Source of the DNA: Candidatus Poribacteria bacterium
GTDB lineage: Bacteria; Poribacteria; WGA-4E; WGA-3G
Reading direction: 5' to 3'
Length of the DNA: 35,633 nucleotides
NCBI GenBank assembly: GCA_022821065.1
Contig: JAJEEK010000115.1
Span: 1-35,633, forward strand
Shown here piece by piece: positions 1 to 6,654 of the stretch (positions within the stretch are counted from its first letter, which is position 1; every line of letters begins with the position of its first letter). A program made the position numbers and the translations under genes. A model generated the notes under the pieces. That model saw only the letters and a program-made list of their open reading frames with translations, was not told where the DNA came from and did not search any database.

Positions 1-160
1 TGTCGCTGATAAATGTGGACTGAAAATAGTAAATAATGATACAATCTCTGACATGGGTAAACATCCTTTCAAGTTTAGTATTTTCACCTATAACTTTAGG
101 ATATTTACCCTATTTAGTCAATCTTTTTGGCGAAGGTATTGTAATATATCAAAAAATATA

Positions 161-184
161 AAAGGGCGGATAAATCCGCCCTTT
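161..184 (-). terminator. Rho-independent terminator of the HMA lipoprotein gene
   Basis: A perfect 10-bp stem (AAAGGGCGGA / TCCGCCCTTT) with a TAAA loop lies just beyond the stop codon at 195. On the minus strand it is followed by a T-rich run, so it fits a terminator for the minus-strand lipoprotein gene. The stem also has T residues on the plus side and may work in both directions. I see no supported gene in the first 160 bases, which are AT-rich. Confidence 0.75.
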
Positions 185-194
185 CTTATATCCA

Positions 195-587
195 CTAATT
201 GGCAACCGTCGCTTTAAAGCGCTCATCTGATTCAACAGCCTTAATCAAGGCATCAGTGGCAACTTTGCCTTTTTTAACCTTCACTACAGCTGTATTCGTT
301 GCATTAGAGACGCTCACCACTTTAGAGACACCGGGGACCGCGCTAAGTGCAGACTGCACCGCACTGGTACACGAGCCTCATGTCATGCCCGTGACATTCA
401 GTGTAACCTCTTCAATGGCGGCATCCTCCATGGCTTCTGCTACGTCACCGGCACTTTTCGCGTCAGATTTCATGGCGGCACTATCTGTAGCCGGAGCAGA
501 CATCTCTGCCTTTTCTCCTATCATGCCACAACCTACCATGAATGCAAAAGCGATAAGACAAATCAGTGATAATTGTACAATACGCAT
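195..587 (-). CDS. Selenocysteine-containing HMA-domain (MerP/CopZ-like) lipoprotein
   Basis: Read through an in-frame TGA (codon 70, plus positions 378-380), this gives a 130-residue protein. Residues 1-20 form a lipoprotein signal ending in a lipobox Cys (FMVGC20). A small, Ala-rich linker follows, then a heavy-metal-associated domain from about residue 60 to the end. The HMA metal motif, normally GMTCxxC, reads GMT-TGA-GSC here, so the stop replaces exactly the first metal-binding Cys and gives U70-G-S-C73. After the TGA the frame stays open with clearly HMA-like sequence (SALSAVPGVSKVVSV, then DALIKAVE) to a TAG. AGGAGG sits 8 nt before the ATG. MerP/CopZ-type domains bind soft metals such as Hg or Cu; this one should be anchored to a membrane. 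Alternatives are a nonsense mutation or a sequencing error, made less likely by the downstream hairpin and by a second gene of the same kind in the window. Confidence 0.8.
347..359 (-). promoter_or_regulatory. Candidate bacterial SECIS hairpin
   Basis: On the minus strand, GTGCA-GTC-TGCAC forms a perfect 5-bp stem with a GTC triloop. The loop begins 24 nt after the TGA codon at 380-378. A small apical loop starting with G, within roughly 16-37 nt of the UGA, is what bacterial selenocysteine insertion elements recognised by SelB usually look like. An alternative pairing, AGTGC with GCACT, has a wider loop. No SelB or tRNA-Sec gene is in the window, so function is inferred. Confidence 0.6.
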
Positions 588-617
588 GGTTCAACCTCCT
601 TGAATAATTATTTATCT

Positions 618-623
618 ATTATA
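618..623 (-). promoter_or_regulatory. Possible -10 box for the HMA lipoprotein gene
   Basis: The minus strand reads TATAAT, a perfect -10 hexamer, about 30 nt upstream of the ATG at 587. No good -35 hexamer is seen at 16-18 nt spacing, so this is a partial match only. Confidence 0.35.
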
Positions 624-701
624 GTCTAACAGATATTCGTTTTCTTCGCAAGGTATTTTTTACAACGTCAAAATTGTCCGTTGTCTGTATTTCACATAGG
701 T

Positions 702-1442
702 TCACCGACGGTGCACATCTAAGAACGTGAACACTTTTTGGATCCGTTGCAGCTGCTTATGAAGTGCAGCAGCACGTTCAAATTGAAGCACTTCCGCCGC
801 GTTATCTCGCTTAGAGACCAAACGTTTCTGCACCTTCTCGTATTCACCATCCAACAAATCGACAATATCTGTAATCATTTCTCCATAACTTCTGCGCGTA
901 ATCAGTGCAGCGCAAGGTGCATCACACCGCTTTAGATCGAACTGAAAACATGCCCGAAACCCAGGATCCGGTACGATTTCCCCCTCACACGTACGCACCG
1001 GAAATATCCGCTGTAAAACATCAATCGCTTCATCTGTCCAACGCCGACTCGACAGCGGACCGAAATATCTTGCACCATCCGGATGGGTTTCCGACACGCG
1101 ATCAAGGCGCGGAAAATCCTCTCCAACGTCTATCCGAATATACCAATCTTGGCGTCCATGCTTCATCGCAGTATTATAAGTCGGTTGATATTCTTGGATT
1201 AACCGCGATTCTAAAAAGAGTGCTTCCTGCTCTGAACGACATACCTGATACCGAACATCGGTCGTCCAACGGATAAGCCGTTTGATTTTGTTCGGGCGTT
1301 TTTTCACCTTATGGAGATAAGAACGCACCCGTTTCCGTAAACATTTCGCTTTGCCAATATAGAGTACCGTCCCCGTAGCACCACGAAAAAAGTAGACCCC
1401 CGGATCCGACGGCACATCGGCTACCATCTCTTGCGTCAGCAT
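702..1442 (-). CDS. UvrC-like GIY-YIG nuclease lacking the C-terminal nuclease half
   Basis: A 246-residue protein resembling the N-terminal half of excinuclease subunit UvrC. A GIY-YIG domain occupies about residues 5-85, with the core GVYFF and VLYIGKAKCLRKRVRSYL and the downstream Glu in EALFLESRLIQEYQP. A Cys-rich segment follows (CxxxxC region around CFQFDLKRCDAPC), then a UVR-like coiled coil near the C-terminus (LQFERAAALHKQLQRI). The RNase H-like endonuclease and HhH domains of full UvrC (about 600 residues) are absent, and the frame beyond the TGA stop does not continue as UvrC. It is comparable to Cho-type incision proteins that make the 3' cut in nucleotide excision repair. ATG at 1442 is preferred, with GAAGAG just upstream; a TTG four codons earlier is possible. 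Confidence 0.8.
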   Translation of the reverse strand: MLTQEMVADVPSDPGVYFFRGATGTVLYIGKAKCLRKRVRSYLHKVKKRPNKIKRLIRWTTDVRYQVCRSEQEALFLESRLIQEYQPTYNTAMKHGRQDWYIRIDVGEDFPRLDRVSETHPDGARYFGPLSSRRWTDEAIDVLQRIFPVRTCEGEIVPDPGFRACFQFDLKRCDAPCAALITRRSYGEMITDIVDLLDGEYEKVQKRLVSKRDNAAEVLQFERAAALHKQLQRIQKVFTFLDVHRR

Positions 1443-1526
1443 CAGTCTCTTCAAAAATTCATATTTGTTTATTTTAATTTATCATATTTTTCTAAACGAT
1501 TCAAGAAAAAAGAAGCCTCCGAACCC

Positions 1527-1555
1527 TTGACACATTTTTTCTTTTCTGCTACACT
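1527..1555 (+). promoter_or_regulatory. Sigma-70-type promoter upstream of the PhyH operon
   Basis: TTGACA (1527-1532) is separated by 17 nt from TACACT (1550-1555). The -35 is perfect and the -10 matches four of six positions. It points toward the PhyH-sulfatase-peroxiredoxin operon and the small ORF at 1593. Confidence 0.55.
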
Positions 1556-1592
1556 CATATATCAACAATAGGAGGGAAACACCGGGGCAAAC

Positions 1593-1712
1593 ATGGAATT
1601 AAATCAACCAATACCCACATCACCAGCGACGCAGCACAATCTTTTTACGGTTGATGACTTGCCTAAGCAATCTTTTTACGGTTCAAGACATTTTCATATA
1701 ATCCACGATTAA
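1593..1712 (+). CDS. Possible 39-residue leader ORF, unrecognised
   Basis: An ATG at 1593 opens a 39-codon frame (begins MELNQPIPTS, ends HFHIIHD) between a good promoter and the dioxygenase gene. An AGGAGGG lies upstream, but about 16 nt from the ATG, which is further than usual. I recognise no family. The frame contains both copies of a 16-bp direct repeat read in different frames, which argues that it may be a decayed or chance ORF and not a real peptide. Confidence 0.25.
   Translation: MELNQPIPTSPATQHNLFTVDDLPKQSFYGSRHFHIIHD
1637..1683. repeat. Pair of 16-bp direct repeats
   Basis: CAATCTTTTTACGGTT occurs at 1637-1652 and again at 1668-1683, with starts 31 bp apart. The copies are identical. 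They may be a small tandem duplication or a paired protein-binding site in the leader of the dioxygenase operon. Confidence 0.5.
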
Positions 1713-1813
1713 CCTAATTGGCTTAGAATTTAAGAAGCACAGCCTATGTCATAGGTTTCTGTCCCGCTACGGTACACAGCGTATTCGCCTACTTTCGAAG
1801 AGGTAACATCATA

Positions 1814-2671
1814 ATGACACAATGGCAACCAACCCCCGCACAAAAAACGCAATATGAGAACGAAGGATACTTTATTCTTCGCAATATTATACCGAAAGAA
1901 CTGGCAGCTGAACTTCGCGGCGTGATCCGCAACCACATCATGTTACCCGACCCCGGACAAGTCGTCGATATGGATCCAATGGATCCGATGGAAGATTCGC
2001 CACAAGGACGTATCGCACGCTATCGCAAACTCAGCAACTACTGCGTCCAAGCACCGCTGATATGGCATAACATTCATGCCTCCCCTGAAATACTCAATAT
2101 CGCACGCTATTTTCTTGGCGATGACATTATTATGAAGTTCAATAGCTGCTTCCTCAAACCGCCCCTCACCGGCAGCGCAACCCCATGGCACCAAGACAAC
2201 GGACTCTGGCGCGACGGTGAAACTGACCCTTTCAACTTCTGGACACCCCTCGAACCCGCAACACGAGAAAATGGATGCATGCAGTTTATACCCGGCAGCC
2301 ACAAAACCGAGATCATTGAACACGTCCTATATCCCGATAGCATTCACGGCGAACTGCCACGCGAAGATGTTCGGAAGATGATCGAAAAACACGGTGTACA
2401 TCACATCGAGTTAGATACCGGAGATGTCGTCATCTGGCATAGCAGTCTTTGGCACTACAGTCCACCAAACAAAACTGAGCAGAGCCGCATCGCCATCGCA
2501 GGGGTCTATACAAACCCAGAAATCGTCAAAACAAGCAAACGCTTCTGGCACAACTTCAGATGGGTGATGAAGGATGCGGTGGCCTGCACACAATTTCCAC
2601 CGGAAACCGTTGAGATGAAAATTGAGAATCCTCAGAAACTGAAACCGTTTCCACCTGCTAAGGACTACTAA
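1814..2671 (+). CDS. Phytanoyl-CoA dioxygenase (PhyH) family Fe(II)/2-oxoglutarate oxygenase
   Basis: A 285-residue protein of normal length for the PhyH family, which hydroxylates small molecules using Fe(II), O2 and 2-oxoglutarate. The N-terminus has the family's typical opening (YENEGYFILRNII). The HxD iron motif is H126-Q-D128 (TPWHQDNGLW). The distal His is H214 in SLWHYS, with R225 placed to bind 2-oxoglutarate (TEQSRIAIAGVY). GSH at about 161-163 is another family landmark. There is no signal peptide, so it is cytoplasmic. It is followed after 3 nt by a sulfatase gene, so the two are surely co-transcribed, and its substrate is probably related to what the sulfatase releases. The exact substrate cannot be told from the sequence. 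Confidence 0.9.
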   Translation: MTQWQPTPAQKTQYENEGYFILRNIIPKELAAELRGVIRNHIMLPDPGQVVDMDPMDPMEDSPQGRIARYRKLSNYCVQAPLIWHNIHASPEILNIARYFLGDDIIMKFNSCFLKPPLTGSATPWHQDNGLWRDGETDPFNFWTPLEPATRENGCMQFIPGSHKTEIIEHVLYPDSIHGELPREDVRKMIEKHGVHHIELDTGDVVIWHSSLWHYSPPNKTEQSRIAIAGVYTNPEIVKTSKRFWHNFRWVMKDAVACTQFPPETVEMKIENPQKLKPFPPAKDY

Positions 2672-2674
2672 CGC

Positions 2675-4006
2675 ATGGCACTGAAGAAACCGAATATCGT
2701 TGTCTATTTGTCTGACGATCACGGATGGGAATATCTCGGTTGCTACGGGAACGCACACATCCAAACACCACACTTGGATAGCATCGCTGAAGATGGGATC
2801 CGCTTCACGCACACCTTCACTCCGACACCGACATGCGCGCCGTCCCGTTCTACCCTTTATACAGGACTTTATCCTGCTCGGCACGGCGCAATGGGAAATC
2901 ATACGGAGTGCCATACGCACCTTAAAGCCTTACCAACAACCCTTCGCGAACTCGGCTATCGGGTCGCAATTGCCGGAAAAACGCATGTGAAACCGGAGGC
3001 ACTCTTCGATTTTGAGTACATCGGTGGTTTCTTACCCAAACATGCCGAACATAGACGAAAATACCGCGCAGAAGGACTTGATACAACGCCAGTTGAACAG
3101 TTTCTTTCGGAGCACCGACAAGAAAATACCGAGCAACCGATCTGCCTCATCCTCGGCGATAGCAATCCGCACGTCACATGGGAACCAAACAAGATTTATG
3201 ACCCAGACACCTTGCCGCTGCCACCCTATATCGCCGATACACCAATCGCTCGAAAGGCACTCGCAAACTACTATCAGGACATCACCACAATGGACACGCG
3301 TATCAGTGAAGTAGATAAAATGCTGGAGACACACGGGTACGCCGACAACACATTGTTCATCTACACAACCGACCACGGTTCAGAGTGGCCTCACTGTAAA
3401 TGGACTTTATATGACACTGGCATCCGTCTGCCCTTCATCGCAAAGTGGCGCGGACAGATACCAACAAATACCGTCTCCGACGCAATGATTTCGCACGTCG
3501 ATTTCTTGCCGACCCTCATAGACATCGCAGGCGGCAAACCGTCAGATGATTTAGATGGCAAGAGTTTTAAGGATGTCCTCCTCGGAAAGCAGACAGTTTT
3601 TCGCGATAGAATCTACGGCACACATACCCGCGACGGCAACATGAACGTTTTCCCACAGCGATGCGTCCGAGACACTCGGTACAAATACATCTTGAATCTG
3701 ATGCCTGAAAATAGATGGACGACGCACTTTACCGAGGTAGAAGGTATTCCAGAAAGCCACGCTGAGGTCTGGAAAAGTTGGGTGGAAAAAGCAGAAACCG
3801 ATCCGAAAACCGCACAACTCATCTATCTTACGCAACACCACCCAGTAGAAGAATTGTATGACGTAACAGCGGATCCGCATGAGTTCAATAATTTAGCGTT
3901 CAACGCGGAGATGCGTCCGACGCTCGAAAAAATGCGCAACGATGTTCAAAACTGGATGCACTCACAAAACGACAAAGGGAGTAAAGAAATATGGAATCCA
4001 AATTAA
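2675..4006 (+). CDS. Sulfatase (type I, formylglycine-dependent)
   Basis: A 443-residue alkaline-phosphatase-superfamily sulfatase that hydrolyses sulfate esters. The metal site begins with S13-D14-D15-H16 near the N-terminus. The signature C54-A-P-S-R58 carries the Cys that a formylglycine-generating enzyme must oxidise for activity. The later metal ligands appear in FIYTTDHGSEW, and the C-terminal subdomain ends with the usual EELYDVTADPHEFNNLA motif. No signal peptide is seen, so it probably acts in the cytoplasm on imported sulfated saccharides or small sulfate esters. It starts 3 nt after the dioxygenase stop, and its last 16 bases overlap the next gene, which suggests translational coupling. 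The substrate is not predictable from sequence alone. Confidence 0.92.
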   Translation: MALKKPNIVVYLSDDHGWEYLGCYGNAHIQTPHLDSIAEDGIRFTHTFTPTPTCAPSRSTLYTGLYPARHGAMGNHTECHTHLKALPTTLRELGYRVAIAGKTHVKPEALFDFEYIGGFLPKHAEHRRKYRAEGLDTTPVEQFLSEHRQENTEQPICLILGDSNPHVTWEPNKIYDPDTLPLPPYIADTPIARKALANYYQDITTMDTRISEVDKMLETHGYADNTLFIYTTDHGSEWPHCKWTLYDTGIRLPFIAKWRGQIPTNTVSDAMISHVDFLPTLIDIAGGKPSDDLDGKSFKDVLLGKQTVFRDRIYGTHTRDGNMNVFPQRCVRDTRYKYILNLMPENRWTTHFTEVEGIPESHAEVWKSWVEKAETDPKTAQLIYLTQHHPVEELYDVTADPHEFNNLAFNAEMRPTLEKMRNDVQNWMHSQNDKGSKEIWNPN

Positions 4007-4644
4007 TAGCAAATTATCCCATAAACCCGAAACGAAAAACGCCTTTTTCGGGGAACTATCGTTTCATAAACCTTTCAATCCTGTTAGCGGTTGTCCTCTG
4101 CCTTTTCTCCGCGTGTGATAGATCCGAAGAGGCTTCACAAACGATAGTTCAACCCGAAACAGACACAATTGAGCAGCTTCCTGAAGGCCAAGGACTTGCT
4201 ATTGGCGCACAGGCACCCGAATTCTCACTGCCAGATGCCAAAGGAAATACCCACAGCCTTTCGGATTATAGTGCGCAAAAACTGGTCATCGTCTTCTACC
4301 GAACAGGGACGTGAGCTTTCTGTCAAACGCAACTCGGCGAGTTGCAGGCAGGCTACGAGGACATTCAAGCACAAGGTGCCGAATTGATCGCTATCAGTGC
4401 AGATCATCTGACGCTCGTGGATTCAACACAAAAATCGCTCCAGATAAGCTACCCGCTACTCTCGGATGAGAATCGGGAAACGATTACGGCTTATAATGTT
4501 ATTGACATAACCAATACAGACATAGCACGTCCGGCAACCTATATCCTTGACACGGATCGGCACGTCGCATGGAAATCTCTCGATATTCAGTTCGGAGACC
4601 GCACGGGGACCGAACAACTTTTAACAGAACTAAAAAAATTGTAA
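3991..4644 (+). CDS. Selenocysteine-containing peroxiredoxin-like (AhpC/TSA, thioredoxin-fold) lipoprotein
   Basis: Two open segments in the same frame are joined through a TGA at 4312-4314 to give 217 residues. Residues 1-42 are a lipoprotein signal with lipobox LFSAC42. The AhpC/TSA domain runs from about residue 70 (GAQAPEFSLPDAKGN) to the end. The catalytic motif, normally CxxC after VVFYRGTW, reads VFYRTGT-TGA-AFC, that is U108-A-F-C111, with TGA at the attacking Cys. Downstream peroxiredoxin signatures are intact (ELIAISAD, YPLLSDENRETITAYNV, PATYILDTD). It is likely an envelope-anchored thiol or selenol peroxidase or disulfide reductase. Its ATG lies inside the sulfatase gene, so it is translationally coupled to it. 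A nonsense mutation is the alternative, but codons on both sides are conserved and a SECIS-like hairpin follows. Confidence 0.85.
4329..4345 (+). promoter_or_regulatory. Candidate bacterial SECIS hairpin
   Basis: GCAACTC-GGC-GAGTTGC forms a perfect 7-bp stem with a GGC triloop. The loop starts 22 nt after the TGA at 4312-4314. The position, small size and leading G of the loop match the hairpin found after the TGA of the HMA lipoprotein gene near 380. This is as expected for a SelB-bound insertion element inside the coding region. Confidence 0.7.
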
Positions 4645-4650
4645 CAACCC

Positions 4651-4772
4651 AAGATTTACGCATGTTTTGCTTTTATAGCATAGACTGTTAGTCTGTGCCC
4701 CGAAACTGACCGCGTTTTTTACAGGGCACTCCATCTCACAGCACGTGCCATGATCAAAATTACGTAAGTCCT
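4651..4772 (+). repeat. MITE-like element, copy A (diverged)
   Basis: About 120 bp with inverted ends (AAGATTTACGCAT at the left, TACGTAAGTCCT at the right). It shows the family layout: a central hairpin (CATAGACT-GTT-AGTCTGTG), then a CCATCTCACAG-type block and a GATCAAAATTACGTAAGTCC right end. It is the most diverged of five copies. It ends 21 bp before the ATG of the TIM-barrel isomerase gene, leaving just room for that gene's AAAGGAG ribosome site. Confidence 0.75.
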
Positions 4773-4793
4773 AATTGGAAAAGGAGTTTTTTT

Positions 4794-5606
4794 ATGATTG
4801 ATGTCTGCTTTTTTGCTGACGAAGTTTCTAAAACCGATTTTGAAGAAGCTATCAAACTCGGCGTTGAAGCCGGTGCCAATACCGTCGAAATACGTGGCGG
4901 TGTTTGGAGCAAACACGTAACCGAAATTGACGATGATGATGTCCAGCGCGTGCAAGATGTCCTGAGTCGTTACGAGGTCCGCGTCGCCAGTATCGGATCC
5001 CCTTTTGGGAAATGTTCAATCGACGATCCAGAAGAATACGACAAACATCGGAAGCACTTTGACCGAATGGTGACACTTGCACACGCCTTCGATACCGAAG
5101 TGATTCGAGGCTTCACATTCTGGAATCCGAACCGTCGAACGAAAGGCGCGCCGCGCCCAGATATTAACGATTATATGGAACGTATCGTCGAAAAACTCTC
5201 ACTCGTTGTTCCGATCGCAGAGGCGGCAAACGTTACGCTCTGCTTTGAAAACGAAAGCGCATGCCTCGCTGGCTCATGCGAAGAAACACGCGCAGTCATC
5301 GATGCACTCGGGAACAGCCCCGCACTCACCTCGTGTTGGGATGTCAATAACGGGTTACACTGCGGCGAAAATCCGTTACCAGAAGGATATGCACATATCA
5401 AGGGACTCGTACGGCATCTCCATGTTAAACCAAACCCTGAGAAGAACCTTGACCCAATCGGCGACACAGGATTACACTACGCACAGATCCTCGAAACACT
5501 CGCTGCCGATGGGTTCAACGGCGCAGCAAGCATCGAACACTGGGGACAACCAGAAGATATGTTAGACGGTATCCGACAGTTGCGCGCCGTCATTGATGCT
5601 ATGTAA
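4794..5606 (+). CDS. Sugar phosphate isomerase/epimerase-like TIM-barrel protein
   Basis: A 270-residue xylose-isomerase-like (AP endonuclease family 2) TIM barrel. The probable metal ligands are seen in order: the Glu in LCFENES, Asp in SCWDVNN, His in HLHVKPN and Glu in ASIEHWG. Such proteins isomerise or epimerise keto sugars, inositol derivatives or related compounds in the cytoplasm. AAAGGAG precedes the ATG. The next gene, an SGNH hydrolase, starts 13 nt after its stop, so the two form an operon. The promoter must lie in or before the MITE-like copy A directly upstream. The specific substrate is unknown. Confidence 0.85.
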   Translation: MIDVCFFADEVSKTDFEEAIKLGVEAGANTVEIRGGVWSKHVTEIDDDDVQRVQDVLSRYEVRVASIGSPFGKCSIDDPEEYDKHRKHFDRMVTLAHAFDTEVIRGFTFWNPNRRTKGAPRPDINDYMERIVEKLSLVVPIAEAANVTLCFENESACLAGSCEETRAVIDALGNSPALTSCWDVNNGLHCGENPLPEGYAHIKGLVRHLHVKPNPEKNLDPIGDTGLHYAQILETLAADGFNGAASIEHWGQPEDMLDGIRQLRAVIDAM

Positions 5607-5619
5607 GAGGAGATATATC

Positions 5620-6606
5620 ATGCAATTGAAACCAGACACACCACAATTGACGTGGCAAGGCGCGGTCTCCCTGCAAAAAACCGAGGACTGGGTAATGCCG
5701 TGGCGCACACCCCATCCATCGCATGTCTTGTTCCCAGAACCGTTACTTGAACGATCAGCCATGCCTGCAGGCGTTCGTATCAGTTTTCGCAGCAACACAA
5801 CACACGTTTCCGGGAGTATCGTCCCACAAAACGAAAGCGGAATACTTGATCTCTGTTGTGATGGTGAATTAATAGATGCAATCGACTTGAAACAGAAGGA
5901 GCGTTTCGCCTTTAAAGGCTTATCTGATGGCGAGAAATTGATTGAGTTGTGGCTGCCACAATTCGGACAGTTTCAACTCCGCAACTTGGAGATAGACGAT
6001 GGCGCAACTCTGGAGACATTCACCGATACACGACCACGCTGGATTACCTACGGAAGTTCTATCACGCAGTGCCGCGCCGCAGCATCCCCAACACAGACAT
6101 GGCCAGCAGTCGTCGCACGTACGCACGGGCTAAATTTGACCTGTCTCGGATACGGTGGACAGTGCCACCTCGATGCAATGGTGGCACGGATGATTCGTGA
6201 CTTACCCGCCGACTATATCTCAATGTGTCTCGGTATCAATATCCAAGGCGCATCCAGCTTGGGACCCCGCGCGTTCCGTCCAGCAATTATCGGCGCAGTC
6301 CAGATTATACGTGAGAAGCATCCAGATATACCGATCGTGCTGATGTCCCCTATCTGCTGCCCACCGAGAGAGGAAAATCCAAACACTGTAGGATTCCATC
6401 TCAAAAAAATGCGCGAAGAAGTACAAGCCGCCGCCGAGGCACTCCAAGCACACGGCGATACACAAATCCATTATGTTGACGGGTTAAGCGTCTTCGGGGC
6501 AGACTTCGTCCATTTACTCCCAGACGACCTACACCCCGACGCAGAAGGCTACAGAGTCATGGGTAAAAACTTCACTAACGTCGTCGCTGAAAAAATCTTT
6601 GTATAA
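5620..6606 (+). CDS. SGNH/GDSL-type esterase with N-terminal beta domain
   Basis: A 328-residue protein. Residues 1 to about 135 look like a beta-sandwich domain, and a SGNH hydrolase domain follows. Block I is Y-G-S146-S147-I-T with S147 as nucleophile, block II the Gly in GYGGQCH, block III the Asn in LGINIQG, and block V the D302-D303-L-H305 that completes the triad. This layout resembles carbohydrate esterases that remove acetyl groups from glycans. ATG at 5620 is chosen because AGAGGAG lies just before it; an in-frame opening upstream overlaps the isomerase gene. No signal peptide is visible. It is probably co-transcribed with the isomerase, which points to processing of decorated sugars. 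Confidence 0.85.
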   Translation: MQLKPDTPQLTWQGAVSLQKTEDWVMPWRTPHPSHVLFPEPLLERSAMPAGVRISFRSNTTHVSGSIVPQNESGILDLCCDGELIDAIDLKQKERFAFKGLSDGEKLIELWLPQFGQFQLRNLEIDDGATLETFTDTRPRWITYGSSITQCRAAASPTQTWPAVVARTHGLNLTCLGYGGQCHLDAMVARMIRDLPADYISMCLGINIQGASSLGPRAFRPAIIGAVQIIREKHPDIPIVLMSPICCPPREENPNTVGFHLKKMREEVQAAAEALQAHGDTQIHYVDGLSVFGADFVHLLPDDLHPDAEGYRVMGKNFTNVVAEKIFV

Positions 6607-6618
6607 AACAACACAACG

Positions 6619-6645
6619 GTTGGCGAGATCTCAAACCTCGCCAAC
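6619..6645. terminator. Hairpin between convergent genes
   Basis: GTTGGCGAG and CTCGCCAAC form a perfect 9-bp stem with a 9-nt loop, in the 48-bp gap between two genes that face each other. It can stop transcription from either side, although neither side has a long T run. Confidence 0.6.
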
Positions 6646-6654
6646 ACAAGTATT

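Larger units (their letters stand above)
1443..1813. other. Intergenic and leader region before the PhyH operon
   Basis: This divergent gap of about 370 bases separates the UvrC-like gene from the dioxygenase. It holds a well-formed sigma-70 promoter (1527-1555), a possible 39-codon ORF (1593-1712), a pair of 16-bp direct repeats and a 13-bp perfect palindrome (CCTATGTCATAGG, 1743-1755) that could be an operator or a small hairpin in the leader. If the promoter is used, the dioxygenase mRNA has a leader of about 250 nt. I recognise no riboswitch family. Confidence 0.5.

Noticed and set aside
2..217. Open plus-strand frame entering from the left edge
   Set aside because: It stays open for about 70 codons but runs straight through the terminator hairpin at 161-184 and into the end of the lipoprotein gene. 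The composition is AT-rich and no family is recognised.
199..603. Long plus-strand open frame opposite the HMA lipoprotein gene
   Set aside because: It is the complement of the TGA-containing gene, which has a lipoprotein signal, HMA motif and a strong ribosome site on the minus strand. The plus-strand frame has no recognisable domain and no ribosome site.
702..704. TGA ending the UvrC-like gene as selenocysteine
   Set aside because: The frame beyond it runs only 14 codons without UvrC-like sequence, so this is an ordinary stop.
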